Assembly: GCA_016218815.1 (NCBI GenBank)
Contig: JACRCX010000038.1
Location: 113,055 to 177,054 of the forward strand
Length of the DNA stretch: 64,000 bases
DNA from: Deltaproteobacteria bacterium
GTDB lineage: Bacteria > Myxococcota_A > Polyangia > DRWM01 > JAAZOP01
Reading direction: 5' to 3'
The position numbers were made by a program, and so were the translations under genes. The notes under the pieces are model-generated. The model saw only the letters and a list, made by a program, of their open reading frames with translations. It was not told the origin of the DNA and did not search any database. The first letter of the stretch is position 1; each line of letters opens with the position of its first letter. Shown piece by piece: positions 51,898 through 61,014 of this stretch.

Positions 51898-52488
51898 TCA
51901 CGGCTGTCGGCGGGGATCGAACGGCTCGGGGACGATGCCGGCGGCGTGCAGTTGTCGCATGAGGTCCGCGACGACGTCGGGGCGGCGGTCGTCGCGCCAG
52001 CGGGGGAGTCCGCCGCGGTCGACGTAGGCGACGAGGCGGAGGAACTCGTCGTCGTCGAAGACGGTGGCGCCGAGGGTGACGGTGCGGTCGTCGGGGCGGC
52101 GGACGAGGGGGATGTCCAGGGGCGTGCCCCAGCGCAGGACGAGGGCTTCGGTTTCCTGGCGGTTGCGTTCGCCGTCGGGGTCCTGGCGGAAGTCGGCCCG
52201 TCGTTCGGGGAAGGGCCAGCGGCGGTAGGAGTCGCCGAGGAACCCGTGGAGGTCGCGGCCGGAGATGGCGCCGTCGAGACTGCCCAGGCGGCGGGGATCG
52301 TCGATGCGCCAGCCGTCGACCTCGGTGCGGGGCGGGGCCCCGGGCGGGGGGAGGAGGACGGCGAGGGCGCCGCGGCAGAAGCGATCGGTGAAGAGGAAGA
52401 GGTGATCGAGCAGCAGGAGATCGGTGCGGATATTGAAGTAGCCGAAGGCGACGACGCCGTGGGAGCGGGAGCGGAAGGCGAGGGGCAC
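51898..52488 (-). CDS. Conserved-looking protein of unknown function, 196 aa
   Basis: I do not recognise a family. The start is GTG 52488, with AGGAGG ten bases upstream, giving VPLAFRSRSHGVVAFGYFN. The first 60 residues are hydrophobic and aromatic (FNIRTDLLLLDHLFLFTDRF) and the remainder is charged, with several Trp and Asp-Asp pairs (FDDDEFLRLVAYVDRGGLPRW, cited here as FDDDEFLRLVAYVD). No signal peptide or known catalytic motif is evident. It converges with the kinase gene, four bases apart, and is divergent from the MerR-like gene. The reading is supported by the ribosome-binding site and by codon use matching its neighbours. Confidence 0.6.
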   Translation of the reverse strand: MPLAFRSRSHGVVAFGYFNIRTDLLLLDHLFLFTDRFCRGALAVLLPPPGAPPRTEVDGWRIDDPRRLGSLDGAISGRDLHGFLGDSYRRWPFPERRADFRQDPDGERNRQETEALVLRWGTPLDIPLVRRPDDRTVTLGATVFDDDEFLRLVAYVDRGGLPRWRDDRRPDVVADLMRQLHAAGIVPEPFDPRRQP

Positions 52489-52586
52489 GCTGCGCGACCT
52501 CCTGGCGCTGCAGCATAGCGCGGGACGCACGTTCTTCGCGGCCGCGCCCTGATTTCCTGCGATGCGGACCGCCGCAAAGAAAGTGC

Positions 52587-52616
52587 TTGACAGCGTTCTA
52601 TTCAATAGATTAGCTT
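52587..52616 (+). promoter_or_regulatory. Promoter with palindromic operator in the spacer (MerR-like gene)
   Basis: TTGACA (52587-52592) and TAGCTT (52611-52616) are 18 bases apart. A perfect 13-base palindrome, TCTATTCAATAGA (52597-52609), fills the spacer, as in MerR-family operators. The predicted start (about 52623) lies 3 bases before the ATG at 52626, so the message is probably leaderless. Confidence 0.6.
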
Positions 52617-52625
52617 CACGCTCAC

Positions 52626-53174
52626 ATGATGGATGGTAACGCCAGAGTGGACGACAACGCAACGACGAGCGCGGATGGCGACGTCCCGGAGGGGACGCTC
52701 GCGGCGCTGGAGGCGCGCTGGCCGAACGGGGTGACGTCGGCCCAGGTCGTGGCGTTCTTCCAGGGGTGCGGGGTGCGGCTGTCCGAGGCGACCTTCCGCC
52801 GCTACGTGCAGCTCGGCTTCCTGCCCCGCTGCCGCCGCGTCGGGCGCAAGGGCAAGCACCGCGGCTCGCAGGGCATCTACCCCACGGTCGTCGTCCGCCG
52901 CCTCGCCGAGGTCAAGCGACTGCTGGACGAGGGCCGGACGATCGAGGAGATCCGCGGCCTGTTCCGCGTGCGCGAGGACGACGTGCAGGAGGTGCGCGAG
53001 CGCCTCGCCGCGATCCTCGGCGCCCTGGAGGACCAGCTCCGCGAGACCCCGGACGAGATCCTCGCCCGGGACGTCGCCGAGCTGCGCGGCACGGTCGCCG
53101 CGCTGGAGTCCGGCCTGCGACGCGTCGCGGCCGACGTCGCCCGCGGCCGCCTGCGGGCGCAGATGGCGGTGTAG
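52626..53174 (+). CDS. MerR-like HTH regulator, 182 aa
   Basis: Residues about 35-105 form a MerR-like winged helix: GVTSAQVVAFFQGCGVRLSEATFRRYVQLGFLP is cited here as LSEATFRRYVQLGFLP, followed by GIYPTVVVRRLAEVKRLLDEGRTIEEI in the wing and second helix pair. A C-terminal coiled coil (VREDDVQEVRERLAAILGAL onward) probably dimerises it. There are no conserved metal-binding cysteines, so it is not a metal sensor of the classic type. The palindrome in its own promoter spacer suggests autoregulation. The message appears leaderless: no ribosome-binding site precedes ATG 52626. The sigma-region-4 gene follows by 117 bases on the same strand and may be a target. Confidence 0.75.
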   Translation: MMDGNARVDDNATTSADGDVPEGTLAALEARWPNGVTSAQVVAFFQGCGVRLSEATFRRYVQLGFLPRCRRVGRKGKHRGSQGIYPTVVVRRLAEVKRLLDEGRTIEEIRGLFRVREDDVQEVRERLAAILGALEDQLRETPDEILARDVAELRGTVAALESGLRRVAADVARGRLRAQMAV

Positions 53175-53291
53175 GAGGTTCCGGGGGGAATCGAATCGGC
53201 GAACGGTCATCGGCTCGGGTTGTGGCCCGGTCGGTCGGCGCACACGGGACGGCGCCGCGACCGGGAAGGTTGATCGGGAAGGAGGAGGTCG

Positions 53292-53903
53292 ATGGACGGC
53301 AGCGATGCGGCGGAGAAGGTCGAACTTGAGGCGGAAGGACCGGCGGCTCCCGAGCCCGAGACGGGCTCCGGCAGGCGCAGCCGGCGCAAGCGCCAGGTGC
53401 GGGCACGCACCGTGGCGATCAAGCAGATGCGGAAGGACGAGCTGCGACTGGGGGCGCAGCTCTACCCCGTGCGGGCCTACGACCGCCCGCGCACCAGGGC
53501 CGAGTGTCTCCGCACGGAGCGCCCGTGCCCCTTCGTCGGGTGCAAGCACCACCTCTACCTCGACGTCTCCGCCCGCGGCGGCATCAAGTTCAACTTCCCC
53601 GACCTCGAGGTGTGGGAGCTGGCGGAGACCTGCGCCCTGGACGTCGCCGAACGCCCCGGCGGCGTGACGCTCGAGGAGGTCGGCGCGATCATGAACCTCA
53701 CGCGCGAGCGCATCCGGCAGCTCGAGGCGCTCGGCCTGCAGCGCCTGGAGGAGGCCGGCCTGCTCGACCTCCTGGACGAGGGCCGCCGCAGGGTCGGCGC
53801 GGTCGGACGCCGCCGGTCGTGCCCGATGGCCGAGGAAGCCGACGAGGCCGAGGCCGAGGTCGAGGTCGAGGTCGAGGTCGCCGTCGCTTCCGGCGACGAG
53901 TAG
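53292..53903 (+). CDS. Sigma-70 region-4-like DNA-binding protein, 203 aa
   Basis: Residues about 122-155 match the helix-turn-helix of sigma-70 region 4 ([21 protein letters not shown]), including the TRERIRQ recognition helix that normally contacts the -35 element. There is no region 2, so it cannot act as a complete sigma factor. A conserved-looking [14 protein letters not shown] segment near 77-90 may bind metal through its Cys and His residues. The N-terminus is acidic then strongly basic; the C-terminus ends in Glu-Val repeats. GGAAGGAGGAGG precedes ATG 53292. An anti-sigma, adaptor or phage-style appropriation role is possible. purD follows 74 bases downstream with its own GTG start. 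Confidence 0.72.
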   Translation: MDGSDAAEKVELEAEGPAAPEPETGSGRRSRRKRQVRARTVAIKQMRKDELRLGAQLYPVRAYDRPRTRAECLRTERPCPFVGCKHHLYLDVSARGGIKFNFPDLEVWELAETCALDVAERPGGVTLEEVGAIMNLTRERIRQLEALGLQRLEEAGLLDLLDEGRRRVGAVGRRRSCPMAEEADEAEAEVEVEVEVAVASGDE

Positions 53904-53977
53904 CGAACAAGCGGCTTGCCCCGGCCCGGGGGCGGCTTGTAAGGTCTGCCCGAGCGGCGCGAGCCGGGAGGGCGGAC

Positions 53978-55261
53978 GTGAGGGTTTTGATCGTCGGTTC
54001 GGGCGGGCGCGAGCACGCGTTGGCGTGGAAGATTTCGCGCAGTCCGCTGGTGCGCGAGGTCCTGTGCCTGCCGGGCAACGGCGGGACCGCCGCGCTCGGA
54101 AGGAATCTGGACGGCTCCGCGGAGAGCGTCGACGACGTGGTCGGCGCGGCGCGGCGCCATCGCGCGGACCTGGTGGTCGTCGGGCCCGAGGTGCCGCTGG
54201 TGGCGGGGGCGGTCGAGCGGCTGCGTTCCGAGGGCCTCGCCGCGTTCGGGCCCACGGCCGCGGCGGCGCGGCTGGAGGGCAGCAAGGTCTTTTCCAAGCG
54301 CTTCCTGGAGCGCCACGGCATCCCGACCGCGCCGTTCCGCGCGTTCGACGATGCTGCCGCGGCGTTCGAGCACGTCCGTACACGACCCGTGCCGCTGGTG
54401 GTCAAGGCCGACGGTCTGGCCGCGGGCAAGGGGGTGGCCGTCTGCACCGCGCGGGAAGAGGCCGAGGCGGCCCTTCGGGAGATGATGGTCGAGCGGCGTT
54501 TCGGGGCGGCGGGCTCGACGGTCGTGGTCGAGGACTGTCTGGCGGGCGAGGAGGCGTCGCTCCTGGTGCTGACCGATGGCAAACGGTTCGTGCCGTTGTG
54601 CGCGGCCCAGGACCACAAGCGCGTGGGCGACGGCGACACGGGGCCGAACACGGGAGGGATGGGCGCCTATGTGCCGGCGCCCGTGATGGGAGAGGCGCTG
54701 CTGGGCCGGGTACTCGACCGCATCGTCGCGCCCTCGATCGCCGGGATGGCGAAGGACGGCGCACCGTTCGCCGGTTGTCTCTACGTCGGGCTGATGATGG
54801 TCGGCGGGGAGCCGTTCGTGCTGGAGTTCAACGTGCGGTTCGGCGATCCGGAGACGCAGCCGCTGCTGGTGCACCTGGAGGACGACCTGGTGCCGGCGCT
54901 GCTGGGAGTCGCGAGGGGTGAGCTGGACGAGCGGGCGCTGCGCTGGCATGAGGGGTCGACGTGCTGCGTGGTGATGGCGCAGCGCGGGTATCCGGGGGAC
55001 TACCGCAAGGGGGCGGTGATCGAGGGTCTGGATCGGGCGGGGGCGTTGCCGGACGTGGTGGTGTTCCACGCCGGGACGAGGCGCGACGCGCGGGGCGCGA
55101 CGGTGGTCTCGGGGGGCCGGGTGCTGGGGGTGACGGCGCGCGGTGCGGATCTGGGTGCGGCGCGGGCGCGGGCGTACGAGGCGGTCGACCTCTTGCGCTG
55201 GGACGGGGCGTTCTGCCGCCGGGACATCGGGAATCGGGGGCTTGGTCGCGCGGCGGGCTGA
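53978..55261 (+). CDS. purD: Phosphoribosylamine-glycine ligase, 427 aa
   Basis: PurD joins glycine to phosphoribosylamine in step two of purine synthesis. Motifs are intact: [18 protein letters not shown] at the N-terminus, [37 protein letters not shown] (ATP-grasp), [10 protein letters not shown] and [12 protein letters not shown]. Length is the family norm (about 425). GTG 53978 has GGGAGGGCGG upstream. purE follows 18 bases downstream and the Sua5-like gene overlaps that, so the three form an operon. Confidence 0.97.
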   Translation: MRVLIVGSGGREHALAWKISRSPLVREVLCLPGNGGTAALGRNLDGSAESVDDVVGAARRHRADLVVVGPEVPLVAGAVERLRSEGLAAFGPTAAAARLEGSKVFSKRFLERHGIPTAPFRAFDDAAAAFEHVRTRPVPLVVKADGLAAGKGVAVCTAREEAEAALREMMVERRFGAAGSTVVVEDCLAGEEASLLVLTDGKRFVPLCAAQDHKRVGDGDTGPNTGGMGAYVPAPVMGEALLGRVLDRIVAPSIAGMAKDGAPFAGCLYVGLMMVGGEPFVLEFNVRFGDPETQPLLVHLEDDLVPALLGVARGELDERALRWHEGSTCCVVMAQRGYPGDYRKGAVIEGLDRAGALPDVVVFHAGTRRDARGATVVSGGRVLGVTARGADLGAARARAYEAVDLLRWDGAFCRRDIGNRGLGRAAG

Positions 55262-55279
55262 CCGCGCGGGAGGGCGAGC

Positions 55280-55777
55280 ATGGCGGGCCGCCGGGTGCTG
55301 GTGTTGATCGGGAGCGAGACGGATCTGGTGAAGGTCGAGTCGGCGGTCACGGTGCTTTCTCAGCACGGGATCGACACCGAGCTGCGGGTGGCGTCGGCGC
55401 ACCGCACGCCGGAGCGGGTGGTGGAGCTGGCGATGACGGCGCGGGACCGCGGGTTCGGCGTGATCATCGCGGCGGCCGGGCTGGCCGCGGCGCTGCCCGG
55501 TGTGGCCGCGGCGCACACGACGCTCCCGGTGATCGCCTTGCCGCTGGCGGCCGGAACGCTCGGTGGCATCGACGCGCTGCTCGCCTGCGTGCAGATGCCG
55601 CCCGGCGTTCCCGTGGCGACGGTGGGCATCGACTCCGCGCGCAACGCCGGCCTGCTCGCCGTCCAGATCCTGGCGCTGGGCGACCCGGCGCTGTCCTCGC
55701 GGCTGGCCAAGGGCCGCAAGGCGATGGCCCGCGCGATCGAGGAGAGCGATGGCCGGATCGGCGGCGGGAAGCGCTGA
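55280..55777 (+). CDS. purE: N5-carboxyaminoimidazole ribonucleotide mutase, 165 aa
   Basis: PurE rearranges N5-CAIR to CAIR in purine synthesis. The N-terminal [12 protein letters not shown] replaces the usual GSxSD loop with GSETD, and SAHRTPERV is intact, as are the loop [17 protein letters not shown] and the ALPLAAG segment. Length matches the class I enzyme (about 160-170). ATG 55280 has GGGAGGGCG nearby. It lies 18 bases after purD and overlaps the next gene by 29 bases. No purK is seen in the window. Confidence 0.95.
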   Translation: MAGRRVLVLIGSETDLVKVESAVTVLSQHGIDTELRVASAHRTPERVVELAMTARDRGFGVIIAAAGLAAALPGVAAAHTTLPVIALPLAAGTLGGIDALLACVQMPPGVPVATVGIDSARNAGLLAVQILALGDPALSSRLAKGRKAMARAIEESDGRIGGGKR

Positions 55778-56378
55778 CCGCGGGCGCGGGGCGCTCGTCG
55801 CCCGTGCCGCGGACGTCCTGCGCCGCGGCGGCCTGGTGCTCGCGCCGACCGAGACGCTCGTCGGCCTTCTGGGCGATGCGCTGTGCGACGAGGCGGTGGG
55901 GCGCGCCGCAGCGCTCAAACATCGTCCCGCCGGCGAGCCGTTTCCGCTGCTGCTGCCTTCGACCCGCGACGTCGTGCGGGTCGCCGCGGACTTCCCCGAG
56001 CCTCTGCGGCGGCTGGCCCGGCGTTTCTGGCCGGGGCCGCTCACGCTGCTCCTGCCCGCCGTCCCGGGCCTGCCCGGGGGGCTTGTCGGGCCGGACGGGA
56101 CGGTGGCGGTGCGCGTTCCGGGGCGGAGCGCGGCGGCCCGGATTGTGCGGTGCTTCGGCGGCCCGCTCTTTGCGACCAGCGCCAACCCGCGCGGACGGCC
56201 GCCGCCGGCCGCCGTCGCGGACGTCGCGGCGTCCTTCCGGGACGCGGCGGACCTCGTGGTCCCGGGGCGGTCGCCCGGGGGTCTTCCCTCCACGATCGTG
56301 TCCTGGTCGGCCGGGGGTTACCGCGTCGTGCGAGCGGGGGCGATTGGGGAGGCCGAGCTTCGGACGTCGTCGTCGTAG
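55749..56378 (+). CDS. Sua5/YciO/YrdC-family threonylcarbamoyl-AMP synthase-like protein, 209 aa
   Basis: The family makes threonylcarbamoyl-AMP from Thr, bicarbonate and ATP for the t6A modification of tRNAs. Residues [16 protein letters not shown] (usual Pro-Thr-Asp/Glu-Thr core), [35 protein letters not shown] and FATSANPRG correspond to the family motifs in order. ATG 55749 has GAGGAG upstream and lies inside the end of purE. Length fits YrdC-type proteins (about 190-210), without the extra Sua5 domain. The 3' end overlaps the convergent methyltransferase gene by 61 bases. Confidence 0.9.
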   Translation: MAGSAAGSADRGRGALVARAADVLRRGGLVLAPTETLVGLLGDALCDEAVGRAAALKHRPAGEPFPLLLPSTRDVVRVAADFPEPLRRLARRFWPGPLTLLLPAVPGLPGGLVGPDGTVAVRVPGRSAAARIVRCFGGPLFATSANPRGRPPPAAVADVAASFRDAADLVVPGRSPGGLPSTIVSWSAGGYRVVRAGAIGEAELRTSSS

Positions 56379-57136
56379 TCTCCGTCGTTGTACCGTTCGA
56401 CGGCATCGGAGAAGCGGCGGCCGGGGGCGTGGAGCATCAGCTCCTCGCGCACGGGCGGATCGGCCGAGGTCCCTCGGACGGCCTCGAGGCAGACGGTCAC
56501 GGGTGGGGTCCCGGCGTGCGGCCGGTGGAGGCGTTCGCGTCGCGGGGCGAGTCCGGCGCCCGCGAGTGCGGCGAGGGCGGCGGCCCGGCGGCGCCAGGGG
56601 CAGATCAGGGCGAAGGTCGCGTCCGGCCGGAGCAGGGCGCCGGCCGCGGCGGCGAACTCGGGAAGTCCGCCGCGCAGCTCGTAGCGCGCCGCCGCGCGGA
56701 GCGCGTCGGGCGAGGGTTTCCCGGTGCCGAGGGACCGGTAGGGCGGGTTGGCGACGACGAGGTCGCAGCGGGCGAGCCAAGCGGCGGGCAGCGGCGAGCG
56801 CAGGTCGGCGCAGAGGACCTCGAGGGCGGGGGTCATGCGGTTGGCGGCGACGTTGTCGCGCGCCAGCTCGGCGAGGGTCGGTTCGGCCTCGAGCAGCAGG
56901 CAGCGTCCGACGACGCCGGCATGGCGGAGCAGGAGGGCGACGGCGCCGGTACCGGCGCCGAGGTCGGCGGCGACGGGGAAGGCGGGACCCGGCGCGGGGG
57001 TGGGAGCGCGGGGGCGGCAGGTCGCGTCGAAGGCGGCGAGGAGGACGGCGTCGAGGTTGACGCGATGGCCGCGAGCGGGTTGGCGCAGGGCGAGGCGGCC
57101 ATGGAGGAGGGTGTCGGAGGAGGACGGGGGATCGCT
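56318..57136 (-). CDS. TrmN6/YfiC-like SAM methyltransferase, 273 aa
   Basis: A Rossmann methyltransferase with VAADLGAGTGAVALLL (SAM loop) and VVANPPYRS (the N-P-P-Y motif of N6-adenine or glutamine methylases). The opening LALRQPARGHRVNLDAVLLAAF matches the TrmN6 family, which modifies A37 of tRNA-Val. The GTG start overlaps the stop of the upstream lipoprotein gene in a GTGA, so the listed end is one codon inside the overlap (the start codon occupies 57137-57139). The acidic C-terminus ([10 protein letters not shown]) runs across the end of the convergent Sua5-like gene. Substrate assignment is by similarity only. Confidence 0.85.
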   Translation of the reverse strand, partial: SDPPSSSDTLLHGRLALRQPARGHRVNLDAVLLAAFDATCRPRAPTPAPGPAFPVAADLGAGTGAVALLLRHAGVVGRCLLLEAEPTLAELARDNVAANRMTPALEVLCADLRSPLPAAWLARCDLVVANPPYRSLGTGKPSPDALRAAARYELRGGLPEFAAAAGALLRPDATFALICPWRRRAAALAALAGAGLAPRRERLHRPHAGTPPVTVCLEAVRGTSADPPVREELMLHAPGRRFSDAVERYNDGDYDDDVRSSASPIAPARTTR

Positions 57137-58326
57137 CACGGCGCTGCGGGCACCTGGGTCGGCCGGGTGCCGCGGATGGTCACGACGGTGAGGGCGTTGG
57201 CGATGACCTGGGCGTCCCAGTAGCCGAGGTTGACGCGGCCGACGCCATCGACGTCGGCGATGGCGGAGACGCGAACCGGTCCCGGGGGAATCTCGAGCGC
57301 GGCGTAGAGGCCATCGATGTTGGTCGAGTGGCGCATCGTGTTGGGGTACGGCTTCTCCTCGACGCCGTTGAAGTAGACGAGGGTCGTGGGGGAAGGGTTG
57401 ACGCCGACCATGGCGCCGACGAGCTTGACGTTGTCGCAGTCGTGGATCTCGCCGGCGACCGCGCCCTGGCCCGGGGCGATGCCGTCGAAGTCGCCGGCGG
57501 AGGCGGGGATGCCGCGCCAGTCGTCGACGGAGAGGGTCTTGGCGCGGTAGTAGACGTAGCCGCCCGGCTCCTCCTCCTCGGGGAAGAAGAAGACGTTGGA
57601 GTAGTAGAGGTCCTTCCAGAACAGGGGGTCGCCGGAGGTGTGCAGGATGAGCGGCGTGGACGTGGGGATGCCGGTGACCTCGTAGAGCCAGAGCTCCCGG
57701 CAGTCGCCGCTGGTCGGGGTGCAGTCGCTGGTGTCGGGCATCAGCTCCTGGCAGGGGCCGGGGCAGCAGGACGCTTCATCGCCGGACTCGAAGATGGCCG
57801 GGAGGAGCGATTCCTCGCAAGCGGCCAGGGTCGCGATGCTCGTGGCGATCGGGCTGCCGTCCGTCGAGCCGTCGTCGGCCATGGTGTAGAACTCGACGGT
57901 GATGTCGCCGCCGGCGGAGGTATTGCCGTTGCCGTAGACGTCGACGACGCCGCGGACGGTGACGGTCGGGGGATCGAGCGGGGGCGGCTCGGGCCACCCG
58001 GACTCCACGAGGCAGCCCACGTTGACGGGATCCGGCGGGGCCTCGTCGCAGTAGTCGCTCATCTGGCCGCACGGAGTGCGTTGCGCGGCGATCACGGGCG
58101 GCTCGATGCAGGTGCAGCAGCTCAGGATCTGGTCGCCGGTGCAGGTCGGGGTCGTCGCGCAGGTGGCGGGGCAGATCTCGTAGAGCACGCCGTTGCCCGA
58201 GGTGTCGCCGGTGTCGCCGGTGTCGGCGGTGTCGCCGCCGTCGGCGGGGAGCGAGGTGTCGTCGTTGCCGCACGCGGACGTGCAGGCGAGGCAAGCGAGG
58301 ACGGATGCAAGCCGCAGTCGAGCCAT
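57136..58326 (-). CDS. Exported lipoprotein of unknown function, 396 aa
   Basis: A signal peptide ends in a lipobox-like CTSAC, followed by a linker of Asp/Thr/Gly repeats (GDTADTGDTGDTSG). The first third is cysteine-rich (CPATCATTPTCTG, SCCTCIEPP), and the remainder looks beta-rich (TVTVRGVVDVYGNGNTS, YVYYRAKTLSVDDW) like carboxypeptidase-regulatory or Ig-type folds. I do not recognise a family. ATG 58326 has GGAGGTG five bases upstream. Its stop overlaps the start of the methyltransferase gene by 4 bases, an odd pairing of an exported protein with a tRNA enzyme that may only reflect compact packing. Confidence 0.8.
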   Translation of the reverse strand: MARLRLASVLACLACTSACGNDDTSLPADGGDTADTGDTGDTSGNGVLYEICPATCATTPTCTGDQILSCCTCIEPPVIAAQRTPCGQMSDYCDEAPPDPVNVGCLVESGWPEPPPLDPPTVTVRGVVDVYGNGNTSAGGDITVEFYTMADDGSTDGSPIATSIATLAACEESLLPAIFESGDEASCCPGPCQELMPDTSDCTPTSGDCRELWLYEVTGIPTSTPLILHTSGDPLFWKDLYYSNVFFFPEEEEPGGYVYYRAKTLSVDDWRGIPASAGDFDGIAPGQGAVAGEIHDCDNVKLVGAMVGVNPSPTTLVYFNGVEEKPYPNTMRHSTNIDGLYAALEIPPGPVRVSAIADVDGVGRVNLGYWDAQVIANALTVVTIRGTRPTQVPAAP

Positions 58327-58435
58327 GATCACCTCCGGGGGTGTGCGGCGCAAGCCGCCGCACGACACGGTGTGCATTCTGGCCCACGCGCGGTCGGGGT
58401 GCAAGTGAAGGCCGCGAGAACGGGTCGATCCGGAG

Positions 58436-58480
58436 TTCGCGCAAAGGGCCCAAAGGGCCGCAAAGGCCGCAAAGGGGGGC
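58436..58480. repeat. CGCAAAGG-type intergenic repeat, copy 3
   Basis: CGCGCAAAGGGCCCAAAGGG followed by CCGCAAAGGCCGCAAAGG, in the 234-base divergent gap between the lipoprotein and DUF1214 genes. Nothing else was recognised there. Confidence 0.6.
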
Positions 58481-58560
58481 TCAAGGACGGCGGACTTCCG
58501 GGGAGGGTGGGCGGCTGCTAGGGTTCCCGGCGGGCGAGGGGAGCGGGAAGGGAGTGGGTG

Positions 58561-59691
58561 ATGACGGAGGACGGGGCGACGAGGAGGATCGTCGAGGGGG
58601 CGACGTGGGCGGAGTTTTGCGACACGCTCAAGTCGGCGGGGGACGTGATCCTGCACGGCAGCCGGGCGGAGGACGTGCTGGACCGGGCGGAGGGCTTCCG
58701 CTACCTGAGCCGGCTGACGCGCGCGGCGCTGGAGGCGTTCGTGGAGCACGCCGATCCGCTGGCGCCGGTGCTTTTTCGCCCGGTGCACGAGACGGCGAAG
58801 ATGGGGGCGGACCACCCGGACAACCACTATCTGTGGGCGCGGATCTCGGGGGAGCACGAGTACGTGATCCGCGGGAACAGGCGGACGGTGCACTACCTCG
58901 GCCTCGGGACCTACGCCGGGTTCTACGGCTCGGGCGGGCGCTCCTCACAGACGGGGTTCCTGGAGGGCAGCGAGCTGCGGCTGGGACCCGGCGGGGAGTT
59001 CGAGATTTCGCTGTCGCGCGAGCGCCGACCGGGAAACTGGCTGCCGCTGGCGGCCGACACGTCGTCGCTGATCGTGCGCCAGACGTTCCTGGACCGTGCG
59101 AGCGAGCGGGCGGCGGAGCTGCGGATCGAGCGCGTGGGAGGCGACGGGAAGCCGACGCCGCCGACGGCAACGCGCATCGACGAGGGACTGAGCGCGGCCG
59201 CGCGGCTGGTCTGGGGCGCCTCGATGATGTTCGCCTCCTGGACGCAAGACTTCGCCGAGCGGCCGAACGAGCTGCCGCGCTTCGACCCCGAACGATCGCT
59301 CGGCGCCCACGGCGATCCGAACATCGCCTACTACCACGGCTACTGGTCGTTGGGGCCGGACGAGGCGCTGGTGGTGGAGGCGAAGCCGCCGGACTGCCCG
59401 CACTGGAACTTCCAGATCGACAACGTGTGGATGGAGTCGCTGGACTACCGCTACCACCGCATCGCGCTCAACAAGCACGACGCGGTCCTCCGCCCGGACG
59501 GCACCGTGCGCGTGGTGGTGGCGCACGACGACCCGGGCCATCCCAACTGGCTGCGGACGGTCGGTCACCGGCACGGGACGATGTGCTGGCGCTGGGTGCG
59601 GGCGGCGGAGCATCCGCAGCCGGTGACGCGGGTGGCGAAGCTGGCGGACGTGCGGGAGGAGCACGCGCGCGAGCGCCGGCAGGGGGGGTGA
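58561..59691 (+). CDS. DUF1214 domain protein, 376 aa
   Basis: The C-terminal half matches DUF1214: NIAYYHGYWSLGPDEALVVE is cited here as NIAYYHGYWSLGPDEALV, then CPHWNFQIDNVWMESLDYR and VVVAHDDPGHPNWLRTVGH, with the GTMCWRWV strand near the end. The family is uncharacterised, often encoded beside sulfotransferases or in lipid metabolism loci. ATG 58561 is preferred to the adjoining GTG 58558; GGGAGTGGG lies upstream. It overlaps the sulfotransferase gene by one base (TGATG), so they are cotranscribed and probably act in one pathway. Confidence 0.88.
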   Translation: MTEDGATRRIVEGATWAEFCDTLKSAGDVILHGSRAEDVLDRAEGFRYLSRLTRAALEAFVEHADPLAPVLFRPVHETAKMGADHPDNHYLWARISGEHEYVIRGNRRTVHYLGLGTYAGFYGSGGRSSQTGFLEGSELRLGPGGEFEISLSRERRPGNWLPLAADTSSLIVRQTFLDRASERAAELRIERVGGDGKPTPPTATRIDEGLSAAARLVWGASMMFASWTQDFAERPNELPRFDPERSLGAHGDPNIAYYHGYWSLGPDEALVVEAKPPDCPHWNFQIDNVWMESLDYRYHRIALNKHDAVLRPDGTVRVVVAHDDPGHPNWLRTVGHRHGTMCWRWVRAAEHPQPVTRVAKLADVREEHARERRQGG

Positions 59692-60953
59692 TGCGCGCAA
59701 CGTCCACCGACTACCGCCGCCCGTACCGGCCGCGCGCGCTCGCGTGGCTCAACCGGGCGCTGGACGCCGGCGAATCCCTGGGTTTCGGTCGCGCCGACCT
59801 GCGCGCCGACTCCCTGCTCGGGGCGGCGCGGGAGCGAACGGGCTTGCGGGAGCTGGGCGAGTCGTCGCTCCCGGAGCGCCTGAGGCGGCTGGTCGATGCG
59901 ATCGAGGCCGAGGCCGAGCTTCATCCGCTCGGGCGGTGGATGATCCGAGAGCGGCTGATCGGGACGTTGGGCAACCGTTTGCGGATGGAGGAGGCGTTGC
60001 GCCGCCGGCCGGCGATTCTGGACGAGCGGATCGCGGCGCCGGTATTCATCGTGGGGTTGCAGCGCACGGGCACGACGGTGCTGCACCGGATGCTTGCGGC
60101 GGACCCCGGCCGCCGTTTCCTGCCGTCGTGGGAGGCCGTGAGCATCGCGCCCGCCGCGGGCTCGCCGTGGCGCCGGTTGCTGATCGGCGACCAGCGAATG
60201 GCGCTGGCGCGGTTCGCGGAGGCGGCGGTGCGGTACATGGCGCCCGACTTCTTCGCCATCCATCCGGTCGAGGCCTCGGCGCCGGAGGAGGACGTGCTGC
60301 TCTTCGACTACGGGCTGTGGAGCACGGTGCCCGAGGCGATGATGATGGTGCCGTCGTTCTCTCGCTGGCTGGAGGAGCAGGACGACGGGCCCTCGTACGC
60401 CGACTACCGCCGGGTGCTGGCGTATCTCCAATGGCAGCGACCCGGCGGGCCCTGGGTGCTCAAGACCCCGCACCACATGGAGCATCTGGAGACGCTGCTG
60501 GCGACCTTTCCCGACGCGCGCATCGTGCAGACGCACCGCGACCCGGCGACCGTGCTGGCGTCGTTCTGCAGCATGATGGCGCACAGCCGCGGCGTGTTCA
60601 GCGACCGTGTCGATCCCGGCGACGTCGGCCGGCATTGGCTCGGCAAGGCGCAAAGGATGGTCGCCTGTACGATGCGTGTGCGCGGGGCGGCGTCGGACCG
60701 CGGCCGGTTCCTGGACGTGCGCTACGGGGACCTCGTGGCCGATCCGGTGCGGGAGATTCGGCGCGTCTACGACTGGCTGGGCGCCCCGCTGCTTCCGGCG
60801 GCCGAGGCGGCGATGGAGCGGTGGCGGCTTGGGAACCCGCAGTACAAGCACGGCAGACATCGCTATCGTCTCGAGGACTTCGGGCTCGATCGCGAGGAAG
60901 TCTCGCGAGCTTTCTTCGCCTACCGCGAGCGGTTCGGGATCCCGGCGTCGTAA
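59691..60953 (+). CDS. PAPS-dependent sulfotransferase-family protein, 420 aa
   Basis: The 5'-phosphosulfate-binding loop FIVGLQRTGTTVLHRML lies near residue 118, and the 3'-phosphate region RIVQTHRDPATVLASF near 280, both in the usual order. A basic C-terminal segment (GNPQYKHGRHRYRLEDFGLD, cited in part as KHGRHRYRLEDFGL) is typical of the bacterial Sulfotransfer_3 group. The reaction is transfer of sulfate from PAPS to a hydroxyl or amine of an unknown acceptor. ATG 59691 overlaps the DUF1214 stop by one base. The pairing with DUF1214 recurs in other bacteria as far as I recall. Confidence 0.92.
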   Translation: MRATSTDYRRPYRPRALAWLNRALDAGESLGFGRADLRADSLLGAARERTGLRELGESSLPERLRRLVDAIEAEAELHPLGRWMIRERLIGTLGNRLRMEEALRRRPAILDERIAAPVFIVGLQRTGTTVLHRMLAADPGRRFLPSWEAVSIAPAAGSPWRRLLIGDQRMALARFAEAAVRYMAPDFFAIHPVEASAPEEDVLLFDYGLWSTVPEAMMMVPSFSRWLEEQDDGPSYADYRRVLAYLQWQRPGGPWVLKTPHHMEHLETLLATFPDARIVQTHRDPATVLASFCSMMAHSRGVFSDRVDPGDVGRHWLGKAQRMVACTMRVRGAASDRGRFLDVRYGDLVADPVREIRRVYDWLGAPLLPAAEAAMERWRLGNPQYKHGRHRYRLEDFGLDREEVSRAFFAYRERFGIPAS

Positions 60954-61014
60954 CGCGTCCGTCCGACCGGCGCGGCTTCCGCCAAGGTTGCGCGGAGCGC
61001 GGGGTCGGAGCAGC

